DNA of 23,521 bases from Halarsenatibacter sp964462585 (GTDB lineage Bacteria > Bacillota > Halanaerobiia > Halanaerobiales > Halarsenatibacteraceae). The position numbers and the translations under genes are program-made. A model generated the notes under the pieces. It worked only from the letters and a program-made list of their open reading frames with translations, made no database searches and was not told the DNA's origin. Positions 1 to 7,085 of this stretch are shown piece after piece. The DNA is taken from NCBI GenBank assembly GCA_964462585.1, contig CAYXAK010000028.1, positions 1 through 23,521 on the forward strand, given 5' to 3'. Positions within the stretch are counted from its first letter, which is position 1. Each line of letters begins with the position of its first letter.

Positions 1-2
1 GT

Positions 3-710
3 GAGATCTTTCTGCCCGCCTCAGCTTCCGGGGGCAAGCTGCGACAGCTTAAAGCTTATGGGGCCGGGATAGAGAGGATACCCGGTGAGAGAGCCAGAGC
101 AGCTGAAGCGGTCCTGGAGAGATCGCCGGATCGCTATTATGCTTCACATGTCTACAATCCCCTTTTCTATCAGGGTGTGGCCTCACTGGCGGCGGAGCTA
201 ATCGAGCAGCTGCCTGAACTGGGCAGAGAGGACAGGGGTTCAATCATAGTCCCTGCCGGCAATGGAACACTGCTTTTGGGCCTGGCCTCCGGACTGGCGG
301 AGAAGGGCAGAAATCCGGCCCTTATCGCAGTGCAGACTTCAAGAACCGCCCCCCTTTACTGCAGCTATCATAGAGGGAGAGGTGCAGGTCGCTCTGCTAT
401 GGGTGATGGGGAAAAAAGCTGGCAGGAAGGTCTGGCCGAGGGGATAGCTATAGAGAGCCCTGCCCGGCTGGAGGAGATGCTGGAGGCGGTGAGAGAATTC
501 GAAGGAACGGTGATCAGTGTGAGTGAGCAGGAAACAGTCGATACACTGCGGAGCCTTCACCGCCGGGGAATATATGTGGAATCGACCGCCGCTGTGGCGG
601 CTGCGGGCTTTGAGAAGATCAGATCCGGGAATATGGACTTTGAGCTCACACCGCCTGTTGTCATACCGCTCACCGGCAGCGGCCTCAAGGAGGAGAGGGT
701 TTTTGCGTAA
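3..710 (+). CDS. Threonine synthase-like PLP-dependent enzyme, 3' part only
   Basis: The reading frame is open from base 3, so the gene begins left of the window; the GTG at 177 is internal, not a start. The roughly 235 visible residues look like the C-terminal two thirds of a fold-type II (tryptophan-synthase-beta-like) PLP enzyme. They contain PASASGGKLRQLKAYGA near the edge, a glycine-rich cofactor phosphate loop PAGNGTLLLG, an ESTAAVAAAGF helix and the closing VVIPLTGSGLKE segment, which resembles the threonine synthase ending (LTGxGLKD). The lysine that would carry PLP lies outside the window. Threonine synthase converts O-phosphohomoserine to threonine in the cytoplasm. A paralogue such as a cysteate-synthase-like or other beta-replacing enzyme is equally possible, so no symbol is given. 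The stop lies 6 bases from the stop of the convergent MATE gene, and no terminator hairpin is visible between them. Confidence 0.8.
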   Translation, partial: EIFLPASASGGKLRQLKAYGAGIERIPGERARAAEAVLERSPDRYYASHVYNPLFYQGVASLAAELIEQLPELGREDRGSIIVPAGNGTLLLGLASGLAEKGRNPALIAVQTSRTAPLYCSYHRGRGAGRSAMGDGEKSWQEGLAEGIAIESPARLEEMLEAVREFEGTVISVSEQETVDTLRSLHRRGIYVESTAAVAAAGFEKIRSGNMDFELTPPVVIPLTGSGLKEERVFA

Positions 711-716
711 AGGCAG

Positions 717-2078
717 CTAGATCTCTCTGGTTTTCCAGGTGCCGCGCCTGAACCAGAGGAAAAGGACCAGAAATCCAAGCACCTTTGCGGCCAGGATTCC
801 CCACCAGATGCCGTATCTGTCCCAGGACAGCGTATAAGCCAGCAGATAGGAGAAGGGGATCTGAAAACCCCACAGCGATAGCAGCCGGAAGAAAGTCTGC
901 TGTACAGTCTTGCCCGCTCCGTTGAGTGCACCGCTGAGAACTATATGTGCTCCCAGAAAAGCATAGGCAAAACCGGCTATCTGCAGAAATTCGGTGCCTA
1001 TCTCCACAACCTGTCCATCCTCGGTGAATATGCTCATGATCTGCGGTGATAATATCAGCAGCAGAAAGGCAAGGCCCACCATGAAGAGAAAGGTTATAAC
1101 TGTGCCCAGATATGAGACCCGGCCGGCCTCATCGGGCTGTTTGGCCCCCAGGTGCTGACCGACCATAATGCCCGTGGCCCTGCCCATTCCGAAGGCGGGC
1201 ATTCTTATCATCGAGGTGATGCGGTTGGCTATACCCCAGGCTGCCACAGTCACCGTGCCGAAGCCGGCCACGAGTGAGGTCATAATCGTTATGGCCACGG
1301 CCAGCCCGGAATCTCCCAGGGCGGCCGGCAGTCCGATGCGGAATATTCTCTTGATCATGGCCGGATCGGGTATGAGGTGATGTGGTTTGAGTTTTAGTTC
1401 GGTCCGCCCCCCGAACATGATATAGACTCCCACTATCCCGGCTATTAAGCGGGCAAATACTGTGGCCACGGCTGCACCTGAGATTCCCAGCCGGGGAAAG
1501 AAGGACCAGCCGAAGATCAAAAAGGGATCGAGCACGATATTTATAAGGACCGATATGATCTTGATCTTCATCGGTGTGATGGTGTTGCCTATTCCTTCCA
1601 GCGCGGCTGAGAAAACAAAATAGACGAATATGACGGGCACACCGGTGATGAAGATGACCAGATAGTCCCGGGCCAGGGGCAGAACTTCCGGCTCAGCTCC
1701 GATCAGTATCAGCATCTCCTCGCTGAAAATGCGACCGGGAATGACGAAGGCCAGCGAGATCAGTATGGCAAAAATCAGTATCTGAGCGGCAGCTTTACTG
1801 GCCTGATCATGTTTTTCCGCACCGGTATACTGTGATACCAGGGCCACACCTGCTATGGAGAAACCCGCTCCCATGGAAAAGACAATAAAGAGAAGGGGGA
1901 AGGAGAGCGTGATGGCGGCAAGATGTTCGGCGCCGAGTCTGCCCACCCAGAAGGTATCGGCCAGCTGGTACATGAGATGCATGCCCTGGCCGACGATTAT
2001 GGGCCAGGAGAGCTTTATCATCGTCGGCACTATCGGCTGATCTATTATGTTGTTCCTGTTTGAGTTCTGCTCTTTCAT
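717..2078 (-). CDS. MATE family multidrug/cation efflux transporter
   Basis: This 453-residue, highly hydrophobic protein has the usual MATE length (about 450) and room for 12 membrane helices in two homologous halves. Its N-terminal region contains ADTFWVGRLGAEHLAAITLS, typical of the first helix and loop of MATE transporters of the NorM/DinF type. Family members export cationic drugs or metabolites across the cytoplasmic membrane in exchange for Na+ or H+; the substrate and coupling ion cannot be read from the sequence. The ATG is preceded by GGAGCTGCAG, an acceptable ribosome binding site. The gene diverges from the methyltransferase operon across about 170 AT-rich bases and converges with the PLP-enzyme gene. 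Family assignment is secure; function beyond efflux is inference. Confidence 0.93.
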   Translation of the reverse strand: MKEQNSNRNNIIDQPIVPTMIKLSWPIIVGQGMHLMYQLADTFWVGRLGAEHLAAITLSFPLLFIVFSMGAGFSIAGVALVSQYTGAEKHDQASKAAAQILIFAILISLAFVIPGRIFSEEMLILIGAEPEVLPLARDYLVIFITGVPVIFVYFVFSAALEGIGNTITPMKIKIISVLINIVLDPFLIFGWSFFPRLGISGAAVATVFARLIAGIVGVYIMFGGRTELKLKPHHLIPDPAMIKRIFRIGLPAALGDSGLAVAITIMTSLVAGFGTVTVAAWGIANRITSMIRMPAFGMGRATGIMVGQHLGAKQPDEAGRVSYLGTVITFLFMVGLAFLLLILSPQIMSIFTEDGQVVEIGTEFLQIAGFAYAFLGAHIVLSGALNGAGKTVQQTFFRLLSLWGFQIPFSYLLAYTLSWDRYGIWWGILAAKVLGFLVLFLWFRRGTWKTREI

Positions 2079-2113
2079 TGCTGCAGCTCCATATTAAATA
2101 AAATTAAAATATT

Positions 2114-2128
2114 TTGCAATCGCTTTTA
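2114..2128. promoter_or_regulatory. Possible catabolite-responsive element (cre-like)
   Basis: The sequence ttgcaatcgctttta matches the CcpA consensus WTGNAANCGNWNNCW with one mismatch, at the conserved C. It lies between the divergent MATE gene and the methyltransferase operon, about 35 bases from the MATE start. Such near matches occur by chance, and no CcpA gene is in the window, so this is only a suggestion. Confidence 0.2.
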
Positions 2129-2175
2129 ACACCATCGCTAAAGAGTATATCAACATTACAGAGGAGCTGCAAATT

Positions 2176-2204
2176 TTGATATGTCATCAGGGTGAAGGTA
2201 TAAC
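2176..2204 (+). promoter_or_regulatory. Sigma-70 type promoter for the methyltransferase-to-DJ-1 operon
   Basis: A -35 box TTGATA (2176-2181, 5 of 6 consensus) and a -10 box TATAAC (2199-2204, 5 of 6) are separated by exactly 17 bases. Transcription would begin near 2211, giving a leader of about 40 bases that carries the AGGAGGTG ribosome binding site of the methyltransferase. No other promoter of this quality was noticed before the hairpin at 7018, which suggests one transcript for the five genes. Confidence 0.6.
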
Positions 2205-2249
2205 TGTCTTTTTCGAGAAATTAATTAAAAAGCCAGGAGGTGTATTAAC

Positions 2250-2840
2250 ATGAGCCAGGTCTTTGATCCGGAGAAGAGCGAAAATCTCATTGCCGAGGAG
2301 AGAAAGGAATGGCTGCCCCCCCAAAAAATATTGAATGCCTGCGGCCTGGAAAAAGGTGATCTCTTCTTTGATGTCGGCTGTGGCAATGGCTTTTTCACAC
2401 TGCCTGCGGCCGGGATAGTCGATGATGGGGGGGAGGTTCACGGTTTTGATATCTCCACAGAACTTCTGGAGGAGCTTTCCCAGCGCCGGAATGAGATGGA
2501 TCTGACGAATGTATATTTACACCAGGTCGATCAAAAGGGTCTGGCCCCGGACAAGATGCCGGGTTTCACGGAGAGGGCTGATATACTCTTCTTTGCCAAC
2601 ATACTCCATGAGGTCGATGATCCGGGTGAGTTCATGCAATCATATCTGCGCCTGGTCAACCCCGAAAGCGGTCGGGTGGTGATAATTGACTGGCGCAAGC
2701 AGGAGCAGGAAGCCGGGCCTGACAGAGATGAACGCCTGGCCGCCGGAGAGATCCAGTCACTGCTCCAGAAATATGATCTGGAGATCATCTTCAGCAGGAT
2801 CCTGAACGAAAGGTACTACATGTTCGTTGCCCTCAGGTGA
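2250..2840 (+). CDS. Class I SAM-dependent methyltransferase
   Basis: This 196-residue protein has the seven-strand Rossmann methyltransferase signature. Motif I is DVGCGNGFF (about residues 41-49), with an acidic residue after strand 2 in HGFDIS (D67). A UbiE/Methyltransf_25-like post-motif region ILHEVDDPGEF is followed by a RVVIIDWRK strand near residue 145. It would transfer a methyl group from S-adenosylmethionine in the cytoplasm; nothing visible identifies the acceptor. The ATG follows a strong AGGAGGTG ribosome binding site. It is the first gene of a probable five-gene run with an amidohydrolase, a protease, a macrodomain protein and a DJ-1 protein, so a role in small-molecule modification or repair is possible but inferred from context only. 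Confidence 0.9.
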   Translation: MSQVFDPEKSENLIAEERKEWLPPQKILNACGLEKGDLFFDVGCGNGFFTLPAAGIVDDGGEVHGFDISTELLEELSQRRNEMDLTNVYLHQVDQKGLAPDKMPGFTERADILFFANILHEVDDPGEFMQSYLRLVNPESGRVVIIDWRKQEQEAGPDRDERLAAGEIQSLLQKYDLEIIFSRILNERYYMFVALR

Positions 2841-2893
2841 TTTTTCTTTTCAGTTATGCTCACACCGCACTATTATAGTTGAGGAGGAATAGA

Positions 2894-4312
2894 GTGAGTC
2901 TCGATAAGCTCATATATGATGTGAAACTTTTGAGCATGGAGGGGGAGGGAGTCGGCTACAGCTCCTCCGCGGCTGTGGCCATCGAGAACGGTGAGATAGC
3001 TGAGGTGGGAGATACCGAAAAGCTCTGTCAGGAATACGAAGCAGATGAAATGATAGATGGCGAGGATAAGCTTTTAATGCCGGGTATGATCGATGCCCAT
3101 ATTCACAGCCATCTGGCCCTTCTGCGGGGTCTGGCCCAGGATATGGAGGACTGGATGGAGAGGGGTGTCTGGCCCTTTTCCTCCTGTCTTGACGCCGGCA
3201 TGCTCAGAGCTTCTTCGGCTCTGAATATAATGGAGGCCGTCAGGAGCGGAACCACAACTTTTCTGGATTATGGCGACAGGCTGGGTGATATGGTCTCAAT
3301 CCACGAAGAGTTTGGCACCAGGGCTCTGCTGGCCGGCACGATCAATGAGCTCGACCCCGGCGGGGAAATTTCCCCGGGGGATCTCTACCCCTTCTCACGG
3401 GAGGAGGGTGAGAGAAAGCTGGAGAGGGCAGTTCACTTTCTCAAAAATTATTCCGGGCCTGAGAGGATTGAATTTTGCCTCGGCCCTCAGGCACCTGATA
3501 TGCTCTCACTGCCCCTGCTCAGGGAGGTATACCGGCAGGCTGAAGCTCACGATGTGCCGGTACATATGCACCTGGCCCAGGGTGAGAGGGAGCACAGGCA
3601 GATGCGTAAGCGTTACGGCCAGAGGAGCATTCCCTTTCTGGCCGAGAATGATCTGCTCGATGAGAGGCTGCTGGCGGTTCATCTGACAGAAGCCAGCCGG
3701 GAGGAAGTGAGGCTTCTGGCTGAAAGCGGCTGCGGGCTCATCATCTGCTCGGGCAGTATAGCCATAATTGATGGCATCGTGCCCCCTCTGCTGGAATTTT
3801 TACAGCACTCTGACAGGGCGGCTCTGGGCAGTGATCAGGCCTGTGGAAATAATATCAACAATATGTTTAACGAGATCAAGCTCACCACACTGCTCAATAA
3901 ATGCCAGGAGGGTGATCCCACTGTTCTCCCGGCCTGGCGTGTACTGCAGATGGCCACAAGCTCTGCTGCTGAGGCTCTGGGTTTTGCCGGTGATATAGGC
4001 CGCATCGCTCCCGGTTACAGAGCTGATATGATCATGATCGATCTGAAGAGTCCCCGCCTGAACCCGCTCTGGCAGGAACCTCTGCGCAACATCGTTCCCA
4101 ATCTGGTCTATGCGGCCGGCGGTGAGGAGGTCACAGATGTCCTCATAGAGGGCGAATTTGTGGTCAGAGATGAGGAGTTCCTGCCCACATCAGAGCAGGA
4201 GATTTTAGAGAGTGCTCAGCGTGAGGCGGAAAGAGCAGCCGGGCGTGTTGATATTGAAGAGCTGAAGAGAAAATCCCCCCTCTATAAATGGCAGCAGCAG
4301 GGAAGATTATAG
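2894..4312 (+). CDS. Amidohydrolase of the MtaD/TrzN-like deaminase family
   Basis: A GTG at 2894 is chosen because GAGGAGG lies 6-12 bases upstream; the longer frame opening at 2879 would place the start on the Shine-Dalgarno itself. The 472-residue protein is a metal-dependent amidohydrolase. It has HxH metal ligands H69 and H71 in IDAHIHSH, H226 in VHMHLAQ, H263 in AVHLTE and D314 in LGSDQACGNN. The C-terminal part (GRIAPGYRADMIMIDL) closes the beta-sandwich typical of the family. Relatives deaminate S-adenosylhomocysteine, methylthioadenosine or guanine, or dechlorinate triazines. The Glu that normally follows the third His (HxxE) and contacts the ring nitrogen is Gln229 here, so the substrate probably differs from MtaD. 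Being co-transcribed with a methyltransferase makes a methylated or nucleoside-like substrate conceivable; this is inference. Confidence 0.9.
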   Translation: MSLDKLIYDVKLLSMEGEGVGYSSSAAVAIENGEIAEVGDTEKLCQEYEADEMIDGEDKLLMPGMIDAHIHSHLALLRGLAQDMEDWMERGVWPFSSCLDAGMLRASSALNIMEAVRSGTTTFLDYGDRLGDMVSIHEEFGTRALLAGTINELDPGGEISPGDLYPFSREEGERKLERAVHFLKNYSGPERIEFCLGPQAPDMLSLPLLREVYRQAEAHDVPVHMHLAQGEREHRQMRKRYGQRSIPFLAENDLLDERLLAVHLTEASREEVRLLAESGCGLIICSGSIAIIDGIVPPLLEFLQHSDRAALGSDQACGNNINNMFNEIKLTTLLNKCQEGDPTVLPAWRVLQMATSSAAEALGFAGDIGRIAPGYRADMIMIDLKSPRLNPLWQEPLRNIVPNLVYAAGGEEVTDVLIEGEFVVRDEEFLPTSEQEILESAQREAERAAGRVDIEELKRKSPLYKWQQQGRL

Positions 4313-4323
4313 GAGAGAGGTAT

Positions 4324-5877
4324 ATGTGCAGGAGAACAAAAATTTTGCTGACACCGGTTTTGATTCTGCTGGCGGTGGTGCTGGTATTGACCTGGCAGCA
4401 TTCACCGCCCGAAAGAGAGGTCACGGTTTTTGTGATCGATTCCGGCTTTGGACCCAGATTCCAGCCGGTCCTGGGGCGAAGATCTCCCGCACCCATGCCC
4501 GGTCACGGGCAGCTGACCCGGGATATCATAGCCGACAGGGTCGGCAGAGATGTGAATATCCGTGAGCTGGAGCTTGCCGGCAGTGGAGAGGAGAGACGGG
4601 ACAATTTTTATCAGCATCTCAGATATATCGAGGATTATGCCAGCAGATATCCGCAGAGAGAAATTCTGATCAATATCAGCCTGGCCTTCCCGGATTACAG
4701 GGAGCGGGAGCAGCTCATAATGAACAGGCTAAAAGAGGCGAGTGTGCTGACTGTGGCTGCAGCCGGCAACAGCGGAGATGAGCGGGATCTTTTCCCGGCC
4801 GCATACAGTGGAGTGCTGTCGGTGACCGGGGCCAGATCCTCCGGCCGCTACTCATATGCAACTTACGGTGACAGCGTGGACCTGGCCGCCTCCGGTCAGG
4901 TTAGCAGATTTCTGCCGATTCGTTTCAGCACCTTCTCCCTGACCAGGTTTCACATGGAGGGCACCTCCTTTGCGGCACCCCGGGTGGCGGGCGATCTAGC
5001 CCGTCTGGCAGCCCTCTCCCGGGATCACAGCCTGGCCGAGCTGGTCGAGCTGGGCAGAAATACAGCAGCTCCCATAGAAGATGAGCTCTTCCTGGAGGGA
5101 AAACTGGGCTCGGGCCTGATTCAGACCCGCCAAATTGAGAGGATGGTGGCTCCTGAAGTCTACTGGAGGCGCTGGTTTATCTATGCTGCTGTTATCAGCA
5201 TTATCATCTCACTTCCTCCGGTGAGCAGTGATCTTAAGTATTACTGGTATCGCAGGAAACTTGCGGGTGTGGAGCAGGCGGAGGACCTGTTGGATATAGC
5301 CGAGAGCGGCGGTGAGAAGATCTGGGAGGAGGTGAAAGATAAGCTGGAAGACAGCTGGAGCTTTTCCAGGCGGAAATTTGCCCGCGGTCTGCTCCAGTCC
5401 GAAGTGGAATATGAGAAAATAGGAGAGTTCTGGCTGGAGTTCTCCGGCGATGAGATCAGAGGGATTCTGCTCGATATGCTGAAGGAGGAGGCGGACCCGG
5501 AAAAGACCGCAGAAAGACTTGTCCGCTCCAGCTTTGAGGTTTCGGAGCGCTTTCTGGAATCCCTCAATATCCAGGAGCTTTTTGAGAGGGACAGTGAACG
5601 GGAGATGAGGTTCGTGCTGGCCCTGCTGCAGGAGATGGATAGACCTGATGCTGCTTCCGGGCTGGCCCGCACATTGATTTTACATTTTGAGGATCCCTGG
5701 CTTCTGTACTATGCTCTGAGAGCACTGCAGGAATCCGGCTGTGAGGAGCCGGGTGAGGATCTGAGATCCGCATTGAGCCGCCTTAAGGCAGGCGGTCATC
5801 CCCTTCTCCAGCCTGAGATTGAACTGCTCGAGCAAAATCTGGAAAAAGATATTCCCCGCTGGACTGATAGGAGGTGA
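4324..5877 (+). CDS. Membrane-anchored S8 (subtilisin-like) protease with C-terminal helical tail
   Basis: The ATG at 4324 is preferred to one at 4288 inside the previous gene because AGGAGAGAGG precedes it. The 517-residue product starts with basic residues and a membrane segment (about 7-23). A compact subtilase domain follows with the full triad: D39 in VIDSG, H61 in PGHGQLT and S215 in EGTSFAAP, plus oxyanion N149 in AAAGNSG. A second membrane helix (about 284-300) is followed by basic YWYRRK and about 210 residues of charged, HEAT-like helices. By the positive-inside rule the protease faces outside and the tail faces the cytoplasm. No propeptide is evident: D39 comes only about 15 residues after the first membrane helix. 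The gene starts 11 bases after the amidohydrolase stop, and its own stop overlaps the ribosome binding site of the macrodomain gene. Substrate and partners are unknown. Confidence 0.88.
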   Translation: MCRRTKILLTPVLILLAVVLVLTWQHSPPEREVTVFVIDSGFGPRFQPVLGRRSPAPMPGHGQLTRDIIADRVGRDVNIRELELAGSGEERRDNFYQHLRYIEDYASRYPQREILINISLAFPDYREREQLIMNRLKEASVLTVAAAGNSGDERDLFPAAYSGVLSVTGARSSGRYSYATYGDSVDLAASGQVSRFLPIRFSTFSLTRFHMEGTSFAAPRVAGDLARLAALSRDHSLAELVELGRNTAAPIEDELFLEGKLGSGLIQTRQIERMVAPEVYWRRWFIYAAVISIIISLPPVSSDLKYYWYRRKLAGVEQAEDLLDIAESGGEKIWEEVKDKLEDSWSFSRRKFARGLLQSEVEYEKIGEFWLEFSGDEIRGILLDMLKEEADPEKTAERLVRSSFEVSERFLESLNIQELFERDSEREMRFVLALLQEMDRPDAASGLARTLILHFEDPWLLYYALRALQESGCEEPGEDLRSALSRLKAGGHPLLQPEIELLEQNLEKDIPRWTDRR

Positions 5878-5881
5878 TCTT

Positions 5882-6430
5882 TTGCAGGAGATCTTATGTG
5901 ATGATGTCAAGCTGGAGCTCGTACAGGGAGATATTGCCAGCCAGAGTGATGTGAAAGCAGTGGTGAATGCCGCCAATGCCCGCCTGGAGACCGGTGGAGG
6001 TGTGGCGGGTGCTATTCACAGGGCGGCAGGCCCCGAACTGGCCCGGGAGGCGAAGAAGTATGCACCGATCGAGCCCGGAGAAGCTGTGATAACCGCCGCT
6101 TACGAGCTGCCCAATGACCATGTTATTCATGCCCTGGGCCCTGTTTACGGCAGGGATAAGCCCGAGGATGAGCTGCTGGCCAGATGTTATAGTGAATCCC
6201 TCAGGCTGGCGGAGGAGAACGATATCGATTCACTGGCCTTTCCGGCTATCTCCACGGGAGCCTTCGGCTATCCCGGGGAGGCTGCGGCTGAGATTGCTCT
6301 GAGCACTGTTCTGGACAGAATGCCCGAGCTGGAGGATGTGAAGCTGATCAGGTTCGTGCTCTACAGCCAGTCAGACCTGGAGCTCTTTTCCGGTGTGCTG
6401 GCCGGACTGCAGAACGAGAGGAGTGATTGA
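5882..6430 (+). CDS. Macrodomain protein (ADP-ribose binding/processing)
   Basis: The start is TTG at 5882, placed by a perfect AGGAGGTGAT ribosome binding site at 5869-5878; a frame-open ATG at 5819 lies inside the protease gene and lacks one. The 182-residue protein is a single macrodomain. It has QGDIAS (D17) for the adenine, VVNAANARL (N29, N32) and GGGVAGAIHRAAG for the distal ribose, and the phosphate loop AISTGAFGYP near residue 122. Family members bind ADP-ribose and remove O-acetyl groups from O-acetyl-ADP-ribose or ADP-ribose from proteins. The MacroD/YmdB catalytic Asp of GGVDGAIH is Ala42 here, as in Af1521-like GGGVA proteins, so strong hydrolase activity should not be assumed. 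The gene lies 4 bases after the protease and 1 base before the DJ-1 gene. Confidence 0.92.
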   Translation: MQEILCDDVKLELVQGDIASQSDVKAVVNAANARLETGGGVAGAIHRAAGPELAREAKKYAPIEPGEAVITAAYELPNDHVIHALGPVYGRDKPEDELLARCYSESLRLAEENDIDSLAFPAISTGAFGYPGEAAAEIALSTVLDRMPELEDVKLIRFVLYSQSDLELFSGVLAGLQNERSD

Positions 6431-6431
6431 G

Positions 6432-6977
6432 ATGGCAAAGGTGATAGTGCCCATGGCGCGCGGTCTGGAGGAGATAGAAACGGTGACGGTGATCGATACA
6501 CTGCGCAGGGCGGGAAATGATGTGACCTGTGCCGGCCTGGGCGGAACCAGCATAGAGGGGGCACACGGCATAAAAATTCAGGCCGATCAGCGCCTGAAGA
6601 ATGTCAACAGCAGGGTCTTCGATGGGATAGTGCTGCCAGGTGGTATGCCGGGAACCGAAAATTTGCAGAGAAACTCGACGCTAATACAGCTGGTCAGAGA
6701 GTTTGACGCCACAGAGCGGCTGGTCGGCGCCATATGTGCTGCTCCGCTGGTACTGCTCGATGCTGATATACTGGAGGGAAGAAGCTTTACCAGCTATCCC
6801 TCTTTTGCCGAGCGGTTTACGGGTCTGGATTACAGGGAACAGAGGGTGGTCAGAGACGAAAATCTGATCACATCACGGGGACCGGGCACAGCCCTTGAAT
6901 TTGCCCTGGAACTCGTGGATTACCTCAACGGAAATGAGAAAAAGGCCGGACTGCAGGAGGATATGCTCGCCCTCTGA
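6432..6977 (+). CDS. DJ-1/PfpI family protein (YajL-like)
   Basis: The ATG at 6432 has a GAGGAGTGAT-type ribosome binding site overlapping the macrodomain stop; the frame extends upstream but only into that gene. The 181-residue protein has the DJ-1 fold signatures: acidic E13/E14 in GLEEIE, the PGGMPGTENL loop (about 69-78) and the nucleophile-elbow cysteine C102 in VGAICAAPLVL, matching the DJ-1/YajL form more than the Hsp31 form. Relatives are oxidative-stress proteins proposed to act as glyoxalases, protein or nucleotide deglycases, or chaperones; the reaction is disputed even for well-studied members. The length equals the family norm. It is the last gene of the five-gene run, before the hairpin at 7018-7049, and a stress or carbonyl-damage role would fit a neighbouring macrodomain. 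Confidence 0.93.
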   Translation: MAKVIVPMARGLEEIETVTVIDTLRRAGNDVTCAGLGGTSIEGAHGIKIQADQRLKNVNSRVFDGIVLPGGMPGTENLQRNSTLIQLVREFDATERLVGAICAAPLVLLDADILEGRSFTSYPSFAERFTGLDYREQRVVRDENLITSRGPGTALEFALELVDYLNGNEKKAGLQEDMLAL

Positions 6978-7017
6978 CGGGAAAATGCAGGAGCATCCGC
7001 AACAGATATGAAGAAGA

Positions 7018-7049
7018 GAGGGGCAGCCTCAGATCGGAGGTTGCCCCTC
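7018..7049. terminator. Hairpin terminator between convergent DJ-1 and glgP genes
   Basis: Arms gaggggcagcctc (7018-7030) and gaggttgcccctc (7037-7049) pair over 13 bp with one G-U wobble around a 6-base loop. Leftward reading is followed by a T-rich run (rc of aagaagag...), while rightward reading has only scattered Ts. It therefore suits glgP termination best and may serve both genes. Confidence 0.7.
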
Positions 7050-7085
7050 AGCTCGATTATTTCAATATTTAAGATCTGCTTTTTA

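Noticed and set aside
557..931. 124-codon minus-strand frame spanning two gene ends
   Set aside because: It overlaps both the PLP-enzyme and MATE coding regions in other frames and has a Ser/Arg/Cys-rich shadow composition.
2091..2119. TTGCAA-17-TAATAT as a minus-strand promoter for the MATE gene
   Set aside because: The predicted transcription start would fall within the ribosome binding site six bases from the ATG, leaving no usable leader.
2879..2893. Upstream TTG start for the amidohydrolase
   Set aside because: It would overlap the GAGGAGG ribosome binding site that correctly positions the GTG at 2894.
5819..5881. Upstream ATG start for the macrodomain protein
   Set aside because: It lies inside the protease gene without a ribosome binding site; AGGAGGTGAT at 5869-5878 points to the TTG at 5882.
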